Assembly: GCA_963678675.1 (NCBI GenBank)
Contig: OY783200.1
Location: forward strand, 6,646,501 to 6,710,500
From: Xiphydria camelus
Taxonomy: Eukaryota; Arthropoda; Insecta; Hymenoptera; Xiphydriidae
Reading direction: 5' to 3'
DNA: 64,000 nt
Below the pieces are notes generated by a model. It was not told the DNA's origin. It ran no database searches and saw only the letters and a list, made by a program, of their open reading frames with translations. Positions within the stretch are counted from its first letter, which is position 1; each line of letters starts with the position of its first letter. Below are positions 11,285 through 30,400 of the stretch, one piece after another. A program made the position numbers and the translations under genes.

Positions 11285-12033
11285 CCCCTTCTGTACTGTT
11301 AATATTATATTTTAATCAGTTTCTGTGTATCAGTGGTCATATCGCTCACTTATTTCAACAACGTCATATCTCAAAATTCGGCGGTTTTCGTTTAATTAAA
11401 CCGTTTCTTAATATTTCAACTAGCCATGTAATTAGAACAATTAATTTTGACTTGAACTAACTATATATTTAATTCGATTTGCAAAATATACAATGAAACT
11501 AATTCTTTTCGCATTTAAATATTAAAATCGCTCTCCCGAAAAGACACTGCAGTTTTTGAGACATGACGTTGTTGAAGTAAGTGAGCGATATAGTACACTG
11601 CATATAGATATATCTACTGGACAATAAATTCTGATTTGCGTGTATCTTGCATTTTTAATTCTTTTTACATCCTAATTAATAAAACAATAAAAATACCAAC
11701 CTCCGCAGTGGCGCGACTGCTTTTACAGATGTTATTTTCGGCGACAAAACTCATCATTTTATATCCGAACCATACATTGTCTTCGGAAATAGCACCCGCT
11801 CCACTTCTACTTTTGTCCGCCATTTTCTTCCTTTCCCGCTGAAATTGAGTCTTGAGGGATTTGATTTTTCGTGATACCTCCTCCACGTTCGTTTTAAAGT
11901 GCGAAGCGATTTTTGATGTTGCATCGTATTTGAGATTTCAATCACGATATTCCCGGCATGAAATGTCCCAAAGCGCGGGAGCCATATGCAGCATTTCAAT
12001 TAGCTCCACTACTTCCTCTTTGTTCCAATTCAT
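9654..12033 (-). pseudogene. Harbinger-associated MADF-domain protein, nonsense at codon 32
   Basis: Second Harbinger gene; such proteins normally bind DNA and help the transposase reach the nucleus and the transposon ends. Exon 1 runs 12033-11701 and exon 2 runs 10349-9654 (acceptor TGTGTTATAG). Both are phase 0 at the junction, together 342 codons. Exon 1 shows a MADF domain (NWNKEEVVELIEM, a Trp-containing LWDISCREYRD, KIKSLKTQFQRERKK, WFGYKMMSF). Exon 2 is a Ser/Pro/His/Gln-rich tail with a basic segment PRKRIRSTRS. Codon 32 is TGA (11940-11938) in an otherwise open frame, most simply a CGA-to-TGA change. The intron (11700-10350) contains the whole of transposase exon 2. Confidence 0.82.
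11342..11588. mobile_element. TCGCTCA MITE, copy 1
   Basis: Inverted ends TCGCTCACTTATTTCAACAA and TTGTTGAAGTAAGTGAGCGA continue into matching CGTCATATCTCAAAA and TTTTGAGACATGACG, flanked by TA on both sides. It shares its ends with 25954-26261. It sits in the intron of the MADF gene, downstream of the transposase stop. Confidence 0.75.
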
Positions 12034-12259
12034 GTTGGCTGCAAGACATAACAACGTACTGACGAATTACATAAGAATTCGCTGCGGCCGTCTTCAGTTA
12101 AAGGACTAACATCTGAATATATTACTTACGTTACGTTCTGCAATACCAGATGGACTTGATGTAGAACCTTTGTTGATTTGATAACTACGAGTGAGGTTGA
12201 GCACGAACACGACACTTAATGGTTGACAGTACATTGAAGGATACACGTTTAGTCCCGGT

Positions 12260-13096
12260 TTATATATTTGCAGGGGTTCGGGGGGGGGGGGGTCACACGA
12301 TGCGTCCTCATGACGAACAGATAATGACGCTGGGGAACATGTGCCGCGGGAATCAAAAGTGCAAGAGTACCGTTAATTACGGTTTCCCGACTATCGCGCT
12401 TCACGATCGAGAAAGCCGAATGCTCCTTCTCCCTCTCCCTGACCGTGAGGATCAATAGTGAATTGAATTCCTGGATAAGCTTGTCATTAAGTGCTCCCTA
12501 ATTGGCCATCAACTGCATCGGTCATGTATTGAATTCATTTCTCCCCTTTACAAAGCTTATTTAATATTCCAAGTATAGCGGTATCTATTACAATGGGTAT
12601 TGTGTTAAGGGATTCATTACGACTCGTCCGGCAATTAACCCTTCAGGTAGCCCGAGGCGGGCGATATGGGACAGGTCAGAATGAGTCATTTTCTGCAGTG
12701 CCCGCGGTAATAGATACCGCTATATTTCGAAGCTCCTTTGACGCGGCCCAAATTTACCGACAGAAGCCTGAACGTGGCTTGATATTCGCACGTGCCACTT
12801 GGCAGCCGTATGCGCGAAATCACGCATCGGGAGAGTGCCTCTGCCGAGAGAAATAATTACGTGCCTTTCTTTTCAATCTAGAAAGAACATACACATGTAG
12901 TGAGAGAGTACTGCTTTGTAAAATGAGAAATACGATACGCCGTCCGATCTGCCATGTGAACACTGTGCGGCCCGTATAATGTGGCATTCAATGAAAAATG
13001 TATGCAAGAAATATATGTTATTTATGATCGATACTACTAAAAGGTTTCAATCGACCTTCTGAAATTCTGTCCCTCGTGCGACGGAACATTATCGTA
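12260..13096. other. Intergenic; G tract and a 151-bp inverted-repeat unit
   Basis: A run of about 13 G occurs near 12280. An exact 18-bp inverted pair, TATAGCGGTATCTATTAC (12574-12591) and its complement (12707-12724), bounds a 151-bp segment, possibly a tiny TA-target MITE. No gene is supported. Confidence 0.55.
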
Positions 13097-13183
13097 TGTA
13101 GGTAGGTAGGTAGGTAGGTAGGTAGGTAGGTAGGTAGGTATAGGTAGGTAGGTAGGTAGCTAGGTAGGTAGGTAGGTAGGTAG
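13097..13183. repeat. (GTAG)n microsatellite
   Basis: About 20 tetranucleotide units of TAGG/GTAG with two interruptions (TATAGG and TAGC). It lies 48 bp upstream of the second fold-back transposon. Confidence 0.95.
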
Positions 13184-14506
13184 ATTTTAGTCCAGAGAGA
13201 GCGATGTTTCCGATGTTTCCCATTTCAATAGTCCAGTCATTGAAGTCCTGAATTAGAAATAATTAAAGAGGATCTGAATTTTTTACAGTAGGTACTGTTT
13301 GCACCCTACAACAACTTCCTGATATTTTGAAGGATCATGCCCGGTCCGATTGTTTAAAAAAGAGATGTAAACAAAAAAAAACCGATTTTTTGCGAATATC
13401 TCTTCAACTTTCAAGAATAACGAGAAAATCTTCAAATAGAAGTTGTAAACAATCGAATTTATAATAAAAAAGTCTTAGTGAAATTTTTACCTATATGCAA
13501 TAGGGAAGCGGCAAAATGCGTTCAAAGTTTGCGCACCACCTAAGGGAGCATGCTGCGCTTAAAAAATTCACGAGAAATCGAAAAATTACTCCTTTTCGAT
13601 GATTTTTTTTAAAATCGCATCTACAGGAGTAGACCTACATTTTGAGAGATATAGAAAAAAAATTAATGCATTATTAATGCGATTATTGATTATTTTAGAT
13701 TTTAAACCGATTCTTTTCACTGAAAACATTGGGGAACAATTTTTTTTCTTTTAACTTGGTATTCGTTAGATTATTATCTAAAAAAAAGTCCTCTACGGCT
13801 TCGCACTGAATACCTTCTGTGTGGAGATATAATATAATACAACTGATTTTCTGGTGAGTAGCAGTCCTGAATGAAATCTGTGGCCGCACCACTGTACTGG
13901 GGACCGACAGAGAACGCGCATATATTCCCGACTCTCTCTTAGTCATAAACGCGTTCTGCACTGCGCGAAGCCGTCTGTGCCTCTACCAAGGAGTAGGTGT
14001 CCAACTACCTGCTCTTTACCTCTGTAGTCTTTCGGCACGCTGCCAAAAAGTGCAACGGTAGTATCATGTATGCCCTTTGAGGTTTCGGTAATAATGCATA
14101 TGCTGATAAACGACCAAGCAAAATTGACAGGTCCCCGTGGAACTTGTGTTGGAGAAGTTAATTACTTATTGCAAACAAAAATCGCATCTTGCAATGATAG
14201 TATCACGTATGCCGAGCATGTGAAACGATATTTCATAGAAAAAATAATATATATTGAAGAACGATCGGCATACGTGTATCGTAGAGACTAAGGGTCGGTA
14301 TATATGCTCCTTAAAATATATGATCCATCACTATGAGATATATCGTACATACCAACGGCATACGGTTCATAAAAGTCCTACCCAGTGGCATACGTGAATA
14401 AAGAGTGTTAAATTTTAGATCAATTTGCAACGATAGTTTTACGTTTAGGATCATTGTTAAAAAAAATCTCTCTTATTGCATTACTCAGTTATTTTCTTCT
14501 TTTCAG

Positions 14507-14809
14507 ATTTTCTGTGGTTGCACTACGACTTGTCAAACTAACCGCTGTGGGTGTAAAAAAGCTGGTCTACGTTGTTCACAATTATGTAAAAACTGCAATG
14601 GCATCAGTTGTAACAATACTGCAGTTATTTCTCGCTCAAAGTCCCCAGAGAGAGCAGTATACCACGAAGAAAATAATGAGAAAGATAGTGACAGTGAAGA
14701 CGACAATTGTGAGGATATGTATGACATTCTTATCAACGCAAATGAGAACACTGTTTATGAATTCGAAGAAGATGATATAGAAAATGATATTGATTTTGAT
14801 TCTTTTTGA
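14507..14809 (+). CDS. Terminal exon with CXC (tesmin/TSO1-like) cysteine cluster
   Basis: After the acceptor TTCTTCTTTTCAG the frame runs 100 codons to TGA. The start has closely spaced cysteines, CGCTTTCQTNRCGCKKAG then LRCSQLCKNC and SCNN, a single CXC-type zinc-binding module as found near the C terminus of uncharacterised, often transposon-borne, insect proteins. The rest is strongly acidic (DSDSEDDN, EFEEDDIENDIDFDSF). No upstream coding exons remain in the element, so this is a relic of the element's own gene. The function of the full protein is unknown; DNA binding by the CXC part is a family-based inference. Confidence 0.65.
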   Translation: MFCGCTTTCQTNRCGCKKAGLRCSQLCKNCNGISCNNTAVISRSKSPERAVYHEENNEKDSDSEDDNCEDMYDILINANENTVYEFEEDDIENDIDFDSF

Positions 14810-16790
14810 AATGTCTAAAAATGCTGTTTTGAAAAAAAATTCAATCATTTATAATCACATTTGAAGATATGGATTAACAAGTTTAAGGATATATATGTTA
14901 TATATTTATTTATATCATGTATTTATAACAAGTACGACATTCTTATTAACGCAAATGAGAACACTGCTTATGAATTCGAAGAAGATGATATAGAAAATGA
15001 TATTGATTTTGATTCTTTTTGAAATTTCTAAAAATGCTGTATTGAAAAAAAATTCAATCATTTATAATCACATTTGAAGATATGGATTAACAAGTTTAAG
15101 GATATATGTTATATATTTATTTATGTCATGTATTTATAACAAGTACGACATTCTTATTAACGCAAATGAGAACACTGCTTATGAATTCGAAGAAGATGAT
15201 ATAGAAAATGATATTGATTTTGATTCTTTTTGAAATTTCTAAAAATGCTGTATTGAAAAAAAATTCAATCATTTATAATCACATTTGAAGATATGGATTA
15301 ACAAGTTTAAGGATATATGTTATATATTTATTTATGTCATGTATTTATAACAAGTACGACATTCTTATTAACGCAAACGAGAACACTGTTTATGAAGTCG
15401 AAGAAGATGATATAGAAAATGATATTGATTTTGATTCTTTTTGAAGTTTCTAAAAATGCTGTATTGAAAAAAAATTCAATCATTTATAATCACATTTGAA
15501 GATATGGATTAACAAGTTTAAGGATATATGTTATATATTTATTTATGTCATGTATTTATAACAAGTATTTATAACAAGTACGACATTCTTATTAACGCAA
15601 ATGAGAATACTGTTTATGAATTCGAAGAAGATGATATAGAAAATGATATTGATTTTGATTCTTTTTGAAATTTCTAAAAATGCTGTATTGAAAGAAAATT
15701 CAATCATTTATAATCACATGTGAAGATATGGATTAACAAGTTTAAGGATATATGTTATATATTTATTTATATCATGTATTTATAACAAGTACGACATTCT
15801 TATTAACGCAAATGAGAACACTGCTTATGAATTCGAAGAAGATGATATAGAAAATGATATTGATTTTGATTCTTTTTGAAATTTCTAAAAATGCTGTATT
15901 GAAAAAAATTCAATCATTTATAATCACATTTGAAGATATGGATTAACAAGTTTAAGGATATATGTTATACATTTATTTACGTCATGTATTTATAACAAGT
16001 ACGACATTCTTATTAACGCAAATGAGAACACTGCTTATGAATTCGAAGAAGATGATATAGAAAATGATATTGATTTTGATTCTTTTTGAAATTTCTAAAA
16101 ATGCTGTATTGAAAAAAATTCAATCATTTATAATCACATTTGAAGATATGGATTAACAAGTTTAAGGATATATGTTATACATTTATTTACGTCATGTATT
16201 TATAACAAGTACGACATTCTTATTAACGCAAATGAGAACACTGTTTATGAAGTCGAAGAAGATGATATTGAAAATGATATTGATTTTGATTCTTTTTGAA
16301 ATTTCTAAAAATGCTGTATTGAAAAAAAATTCAATCATTTATAATCACATTTGAAGATATGGATTAACAAGTTTAAGGATATATGCTATATATTTATTTA
16401 TGTCATGTATTTATAACAAGTATTTATAACAAGTACGACATTCTTATTAACGCAAATGAGAATACTGTTTATGAAATCGAAGAAGATGATATAGAAAATG
16501 ATATTGATTTTGATTCTTTTTGAAATTTCTAAAAATGCTGTATTGAAAAAAAATTCAATCATTTATAATCACATGTGAAGATATGGATTAACAAGTTTAA
16601 GGATATATGTTATATATTTATTTATGTCATGTATTTATAACAAGTATTTATAACAAGTATGACATTCTTATTAACGCAAATGAGAACACTGTTTATGAAT
16701 TCGAAGAAGATGATATAGATAATGATATTGATTTTGATTCTTTTTGAAATTTCTAAAAATGCTGTATTGAAAAAAATTCAATTATTTATA
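14718..16790 (+). repeat. Tandem array of the transposon gene's 3' end (10 modules)
   Basis: The word TACGACATTCTTATTAACGC, or a close variant, starts at 14718, 14933, 15144, 15355, 15579, 15790, 16000, 16210, 16434 and 16658. Spacings are 210-215 bp, or 224 bp where a 13-bp TATTTATAACAAG-type unit is doubled. Each module contains the last ~31 codons of the CXC protein with its own stop, then a 3' flanking segment ending TATTTATAACAAG. Copies are highly similar, indicating recent amplification. Confidence 0.92.
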
Positions 16791-18346
16791 ATCATATTTG
16801 AAGATATGGATTAACAAGTTTAAGTATATGTGTTATAATAATAGGTATTTATAATTTTTGTATTATTTTTGAAATTTTCTATTAAACGTTAAAAACTTCT
16901 GTGCCCAAATAAAAAACTGTATAATTCAACATTTCAGGAGTATTTCGATGACACCTGTAGAAGATAATTCTGAATTAAAGGTATTGTAAAAATAGAAAAA
17001 AAAATTTACAATATCACCCACAAAATAAAAGACTTTTCTTCCTTAATAAAATGGATATTACTATACACTAACAAATTGCCCGCATTGCTCCAACAACGTT
17101 TATTCGTCGCTAGCACGCACTACGTGTTTCAACAGAGAGAAATACTGTTTATAGCTCCCACCTCTGTCGTCCTCATGGCGCAGTAGAGGTTAAGAGTAGG
17201 TAGTTGGACATGGTGTGTGATATAATCATTTAAAAAATTCTGAATTTACAACACTTTTTAGAGCATATACCGACCCTTAGTCCCTACGATACACGTATGC
17301 CGATCGTTCTCTTCAATATATATTATTTTTTCTATGAAATATCGTTTCACATGCTCGGCATACGTGATACTATCATTGCAAGATGCGATTTTTGTTTGCA
17401 ATAAGTAATTAACTTCTCCAACACAAGTTCCACGGGGACCTGTCAATTTTGCTTGGTCGTTTATCAGCATATGCATTATTACCGAAACCTCAAAGGGCAT
17501 ACATGATACTACCGTTGCACTTTTTGGCAGCGTGCCGAAAGACTACAGAGGTAAAGAGCAGGTAGTTGGACACCTACTCCTTGGTAGAGGCACAGACGGC
17601 TTCGCGCAGTGCAGAACGCGTTTATGACTAAGAGAGAGTCGGGAATATATGCGCGTTCTCTGTCGGTCCCCAGTACAGTGGTGCGGCCACAGATTTCATT
17701 CAGAACTGCCACTCACCAGAAAATCAGTTGTATTATATTATATTATATCTCCACACAGAAGGTATTCAGTGCGAAGCCGTAGAGGACTTTTTTTTAGATA
17801 ATAATCTAACGAATACCAAGTTAAAAGAAAAAAAATTGTTCCCCAATGTTTTCAGTGAAAAGAATCGATTTAAAATCTAAAATAATCAATAATCGCATTA
17901 ATAATGCATTAATTTTTTTTCCTTATCTCTCAAAATGTAGGTCTACTCCTGTAGATGCGATTTAAAAAAAAATCATCGAAAAAGAGTAATTTTTCGATTT
18001 CTTATGAATTTTTTAAGCGCAGCATGCTCCCTTAGGTGGTGCGCAAACTTTGAACGCATTTTGCCGCTTCCCTATTGCATATAGGTAAAAATTTCACTAA
18101 GACTTTTTTATTATAAATTCGATTGTTTACAACTTTTATTTGAAGATTTTCTCGTTATTCTTGAAAGTTGAAGAGATATTCGCAAAAAATCGGTTTTTTT
18201 TTGTTTACATCTCTTTTTTAAACAATCCGAACGGGGATGATCCTTCAAAATATCAGGAAGTTGTTGTAGGGTGCAAAAAGTACCTACTGTAAAAAATTCA
18301 GATCCTCTTTAATTATTTCTAATTCAGGACTTCAATGACTGGACTA

Positions 18347-25829
<7,483 letters not shown>

Positions 25830-25953
25830 GATTGGAGTATCAGTCGTTGATGTCGATACGCCAATATCGCGTGTGTGTCGTAATTAATTGTGTAATATTA
25901 ATAATATCTTTTGGAACAAAGCTTTGATGCGAAGAAAGCAAGGGATCTACATA

Positions 25954-26261
25954 TCGCTCATATGCTGCAACAACGTCATAACTCAAAATTAGTATTGTCC
26001 CAAGCGACGACTTGAATTATTTATTAAAGTTATTATTTATTAAAATTATTTATTGAAGAATAAAAGTTGAATTATTATATTATACGAGCATTGCCCATTT
26101 GCTGCCAGATTATGATAATTATCATAGAATTTTCATGATAATTATCATAATCTGGCAGCAAATGGTCAACGCTCGTATAATATAATTATTCAGCTTTTAA
26201 AATCGTCGCTTGTGGGACAATTCTAATTTTGAGTTATGACGTTGTTGCAACAAATGAGCGA
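25954..26261. mobile_element. TCGCTCA MITE, copy 2 (palindromic)
   Basis: Inverted ends TCGCTCATATGCTGCAACAA and TTGTTGCAACAAATGAGCGA are flanked by TA. The centre is a near-perfect hairpin around ATTATGATAATTATCAT and GCTGCCAGATT/AATCTGGCAGC. It shares termini with the copy at 11342-11588 but has a different core. It lies 125 bp downstream of the Mad-like stop codon. Confidence 0.8.
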
Positions 26262-26700
26262 TATGTACTGACGTAATCACTTCCAAAAAAATTTGCACAA
26301 TGTTGTTTTTAAGCGATGAAATCTAAGTATCTGATATCATTATAATTGTTTGTAAATATCAATAAACTCCCTAATGGGAAAAATTCTCTAATAAATTTGT
26401 GAAAAACTGACAGACTCAGATATTTGAGCTTTTTTTCTCTTTCAAAAGTTTTCTGAAGAATGTAATAGGTCTATGCATTGACGTAATCACTTATAAAAAA
26501 TTTTCAAAATGTTATTTTTAAGTGATGCACTCCAAACATCTGAAATCATTATGATTATTTGTAAATATCAATAAACTTTCTTATGGGAAAATTTCTGTAA
26601 CAAATTTCTGAAAAACTCTGAAACTTCACTGAAAAAGTCTAAAATATTCCTATTGCTACAAAAAATCAGAAAAGTTTAAAATATTTCAGTTTTTCAAAAA
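26262..26700. repeat. Two-copy ~206-bp tandem duplication
   Basis: GACGTAATCACTTCCAAAAA at 26273 recurs as GACGTAATCACTTATAAAAA at about 26479. Both are followed by TGTAAATATCAATAAACT and a TATGGGAAAA or AATGGGAAAA word. Moderate divergence between copies. Confidence 0.75.
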
Positions 26701-26714
26701 TTTGTTAGTACATA

Positions 26715-26973
26715 TCGTCCCCCAAAACACGAACTGTCGTAACTAACAATTTGTACTTATGACAGTTACGCTACTTCGTGGGGGGAGGTATCGTGTTTAT
26801 GCCATTTGTTAAATACAACGGAGAACTACGTATTCATTACTCAAAAACTATACGGAATGCAGATACGACACTTCTCGTGGTATGATAAGCTCTTCTCAAA
26901 GAAGTATATCGCGCCGGCGTAACTAAGATTTTCACAATTTACTAGTTACGACAGTTCGTGTTTTGGGGGACGA
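26715..26973. mobile_element. TCGTCCCCC MITE
   Basis: Inverted ends TCGTCCCCCAAAACACGAAC and GTTCGTGTTTTGGGGGACGA, 42 bp or more with few changes, flanked by TA. The 259-bp element has no coding capacity and probably depends on a TA-targeting transposase. Confidence 0.85.
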
Positions 26974-27127
26974 TATATAATCCATTATTCAAGTGCAAGA
27001 TCTTGGAAAATAGATTCCTCAGGAAATAAATAGTTCAAATATACCAGATATTCGATTTCGACGCCCTTCCCTTAAATAATAATCGGCAGCAAGGAAGGAT
27101 AAGAACGAAATTCTTTTAGTAGAAAAG

Positions 27128-27133
27128 TTTATT
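27128..27133 (-). terminator. Polyadenylation signal of the serine protease
   Basis: AATAAA on the minus strand, 367 bp downstream of the protease stop codon, with no better candidate between them. Confidence 0.5.
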
Positions 27134-27499
27134 GTAAATTCTTAACCGTAAAATTTCTCGGAATAATTTAACGATACAACAATTACGTCCCCTTCGTTAC
27201 GCCACAACGGGTCTGCAGTCTCGCCACCCCGAAACCAAATTCTTCACTCACGTTTAAAACGTGATTCAAATCTGGCGAACATCAATTCTCTAATCCAGTT
27301 ATTATAGCTCTTAACTTGGAATAGCACTCTCGGAGAAGAGCTCATACTGCAGTTATATATTTGTACGAGCGAGATAACCGCGGGAAACAAAATAAACTCG
27401 GTATTTTTCGACCCCGCGTCATCGTTGGAAGCTGAAATCTTCCTCGGGCTCGATAAAGCTTTTAAATTTCATTCGAAAAGCAGCGTAATTCGTCATTCG

Positions 27500-30400
27500 T
27501 TAGACCAGGTTGGCTTGGATGAAATCCAGGAAGGCGGTGACTTTGGTGTAAACACCGGGGAAGCCTGGTTCCGCGCACCTGAACCCGTAAGACACCACGC
27601 CGACTAGGAAGAAGGTCTTCCCGCGTGGATACATCAGTGGACCGCCGCTGTCTCCCTGAAAATAAGAAAGAAAACGAATTAGAATTCAACGGGTGAAGTG
27701 TTTTCGGGAAAGCAAAAACGCGGAGGTTAAATTCAGCCGACCTGGCATGCGTCCTTTCCACCCTGTTCGAAGCCAGCGCACATCACCCTTTCGTCTATCA
27801 CCGTCGTCTTGAACGGTTCGAAGGCCCTCCTGCACCTCTCCGGCTCGACCACCGGGATTTGTAGCTGCAGAAGTCGACTGCTCGACGGCCCGTCTGGAAA
27901 GCGAGGTGTTAGCCGAAAACACAGAAATGCACCACGTATCGCCAAGTATACCGAGAGAAATAATTGCTAGTGTGAAACAAATATTTCTCGAATCAAGAAT
28001 ATATTGTATAATCTTAAAACGTTTTTAAGAATACAGATTCTTGGTCGAAAAATATACAGGGTGATTGAAATTCGCGTAGCAACATGGGTATCTCGCTTAT
28101 TTGAAGAGATACAAAGTTGGTTAAATGGAGACAAAGTTGCTAAATTTTACGCTGATCAATAATCTGTAAAGAAATTGTAATTACAGTAGAACTCCAATTA
28201 TCCGAATCAATTGGGACCGAACCCCATTCGGATAATTAAAAATTCGGATAATTGGACTTTTCCCCAAAAAAGGGTACATATATGTATTTTCAAGAAAAAC
28301 AGCTTATTTTCGGTGGGTACTGTATGCATTTTTAATTAATTAAATGAAAAGGCAACACTTTTACATGTTATATAGCGTACTTACAAGTACTGCACATTAT
28401 TTTACTTGCATTTCCGTCTTACATTTTTTTTTTTCTGAAAGCGATTCGGATAGTCGGAGTTCGGATAATTGGAGTTCTACTGTATCTTGAACGGTTCGTC
28501 TGCAATTTGAAAAAAATCGAAAATTGTGATTTTGGAAAAAATGTGCTATAACTCGTTTACTTCAGTTTTTGCTAATTTGATGAAAACATTCTTAAGGCAA
28601 CATAAGTATATAGGTGCATTTACAGTAAATGTTCAAATACGCCACCTCCTTCTGCAAAGATATCATAAGTATTTTTTTTGAACTAAAAAGAATTAAATAA
28701 ACAAACAAACAAAGAGCTTTAGAACAAATTTAAAATTTTTATTATGTTTTAATATTAACAATTTAAAGTTAGTTTCATTTCAAATGTTTTTAATTTAGTG
28801 TTTGTTGATCACGCGCTCTGACTGGCACCGGCTTTTCGTCAGCTGTTTTCAAATTTCAGATGAACCGTTCAAGATAATTACAATTTCTTTACAGATTATT
28901 GATCAGCGTAAAATTTAGCAACTTTGCCTTCATTTAACCAACTTTGTATCTCTTCAAACAAGCGATCCCCATGTTGCTACGCGAATTTTAATCACTCTCT
29001 ATATTTTTGATTCAAGAATATCTTCGTTGGTATGAGAGATTCTTCCTGTTCGAAAAAAAAAAAAAACAATTACTCTAGCCTATCAAATATATTCCTGCAC
29101 GAAGAAAACCATGGCTTGAGCCTGGAATGATATCATGTTTTTGATGAAAGAAAATATTTCTTTGATATCAGCAATTATTTCTCTCATTGTCAGTGTATTA
29201 CAAAAGTTTCTTACTGAAGTACACCGCTCCCCATCCAGCGATGTAGGGGAAGTGTCGAACGATATCCTTCGTGCGAATTTCATCGTCCAGAGGCAGGCAT
29301 ATAGGTTGAATGGTATCTGAAAATGGGAGATATGATGAATGTCATATCCGACGATGTATTCCAGTAAACACAGTGTGATTTACATGTTATATAACTGTAA
29401 TGAGAACGAACGTAACAGTCAATAGTTAGTTACGATTTCTCGCTCAGATGCATAACACTGTAACGTAACCTGCCCAGCCAACCATAATATATTTCTTACA
29501 TAAACTATAGAGCACATGCAGGGAATATAACTATATGACATTACGTATGTTATATGTAAAATATCTGTAACAGTTCTTATATCTCATAGTATGTATAAAT
29601 AATACGTAATATTTAGTTGACATCAAATATATCTTTCATGTTATGTATATGAAATATAATATTTCGTTCAAATTGAATAGATCACACTACGATGTAAACA
29701 GTACGTGACATTTTATCAGAAACTTCAATCTCTATTATCTCATTATTTATCAATTTTTAGCCCATATCAATATAAGACTTTATTGTAGATTGAAACGTAA
29801 TCTTCAAAAAAGTATTACACAAATATGAGTCAAAAGCTCAGAGGTAATGAGATAACAGTGATTGAAGTTTCTTTCCTGGCAAGTAAGTTTAGCCTCATAT
29901 ATGGTATAACTGTTATGAATTGTGTTTGAATAAATAACCAAGAACTTACTACTGAAAGCTACGTCCTGTTGAAGCCTCAGTACGGCGATGTCATTCGTAT
30001 AAGTGGCCGCGCTGTATCGGGGATGAATAGTGGCCTTCTCGATCAAAACGTCGATGGGATTGGCCCCGTCATTGTTGCTGTTCAGATCCAGTTCTCCCAG
30101 ACGCGCCAAGTACAGATCATTGCGATTGTAGACGCAGTGTCCAGCCGTCACCACATGACGCGCGGAGATCAGCGTGCCGCCGCAAAGCCACTTGGGGGTG
30201 TTCGGCCTCTTCGCCGAACGGTACCCGAGGGCCACGATCCAGGGCCATGCTCCTGAGATGTTGAAACAGCGAGTCTTTGTTCGTTTACTTCTACCATTTA
30301 CGTGTTTCGCGCGAGCGAACAAGATTCCCACCGTGCAAATCATCTTTACAAGCGAGTGGGTGGCGTTCGGTGGTTGCAACACTCACCCAGTTTGGCGGGC

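Larger units (their letters stand above)
8889..12259. mobile_element. PIF/Harbinger DNA transposon with two interlocked genes
   Basis: The 3.37-kb element carries a Harbinger transposase on + and a MADF-domain gene on -, the usual two-gene content of this superfamily. The proposed ends are GACCGGGATACAAAA at 8889 and the reverse complement ACCGGGACTAAACG at 12259. Both are flanked by TTA (8886-8888 and 12260-12262), matching the 3-bp TWA target of PIF/Harbinger. The terminal repeat is short and imperfect, so exact borders are tentative. Both genes start about 225 bp from an end and read inward. A 247-bp MITE has inserted at 11342-11588. Confidence 0.7.
13231..18344. mobile_element. Fold-back transposon, copy 2 (carries CXC exon and 3' array)
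   Basis: Ends are GTCCAGTCATTG and CAATGACTGGAC, each flanked by TA (13229-13230 and 18345-18346), a clean 2-bp target duplication. The left arm 13231-14290 pairs with the outer right arm about 17275-18344. Unlike copy 1, the inner right arm (about 16790-17270) has no partner on the left. In its place lie a terminal exon (14507-14809) and a tandem array of that exon's 3' end. Copy 2 is thus closer to the coding ancestor but still lacks the 5' part of the gene. It ends 476 bp upstream of the Mad-like start codon. Confidence 0.88.

Noticed and set aside
14718..16790. CRISPR-like regular spacing
   Set aside because: The 210-bp units are repeated in full, with no unique spacers between short repeats, and the DNA is eukaryotic.
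2317..17712. A 67-codon frame (MAVLNEICGRTTVLG...) present at 2317-2520 (+), 5342-5545 (-) and 17509-17712 (-)
   Set aside because: All copies lie in the near-identical arms of the fold-back transposon, so conservation reflects recent duplication. No domain, start context or splice structure supports a protein.
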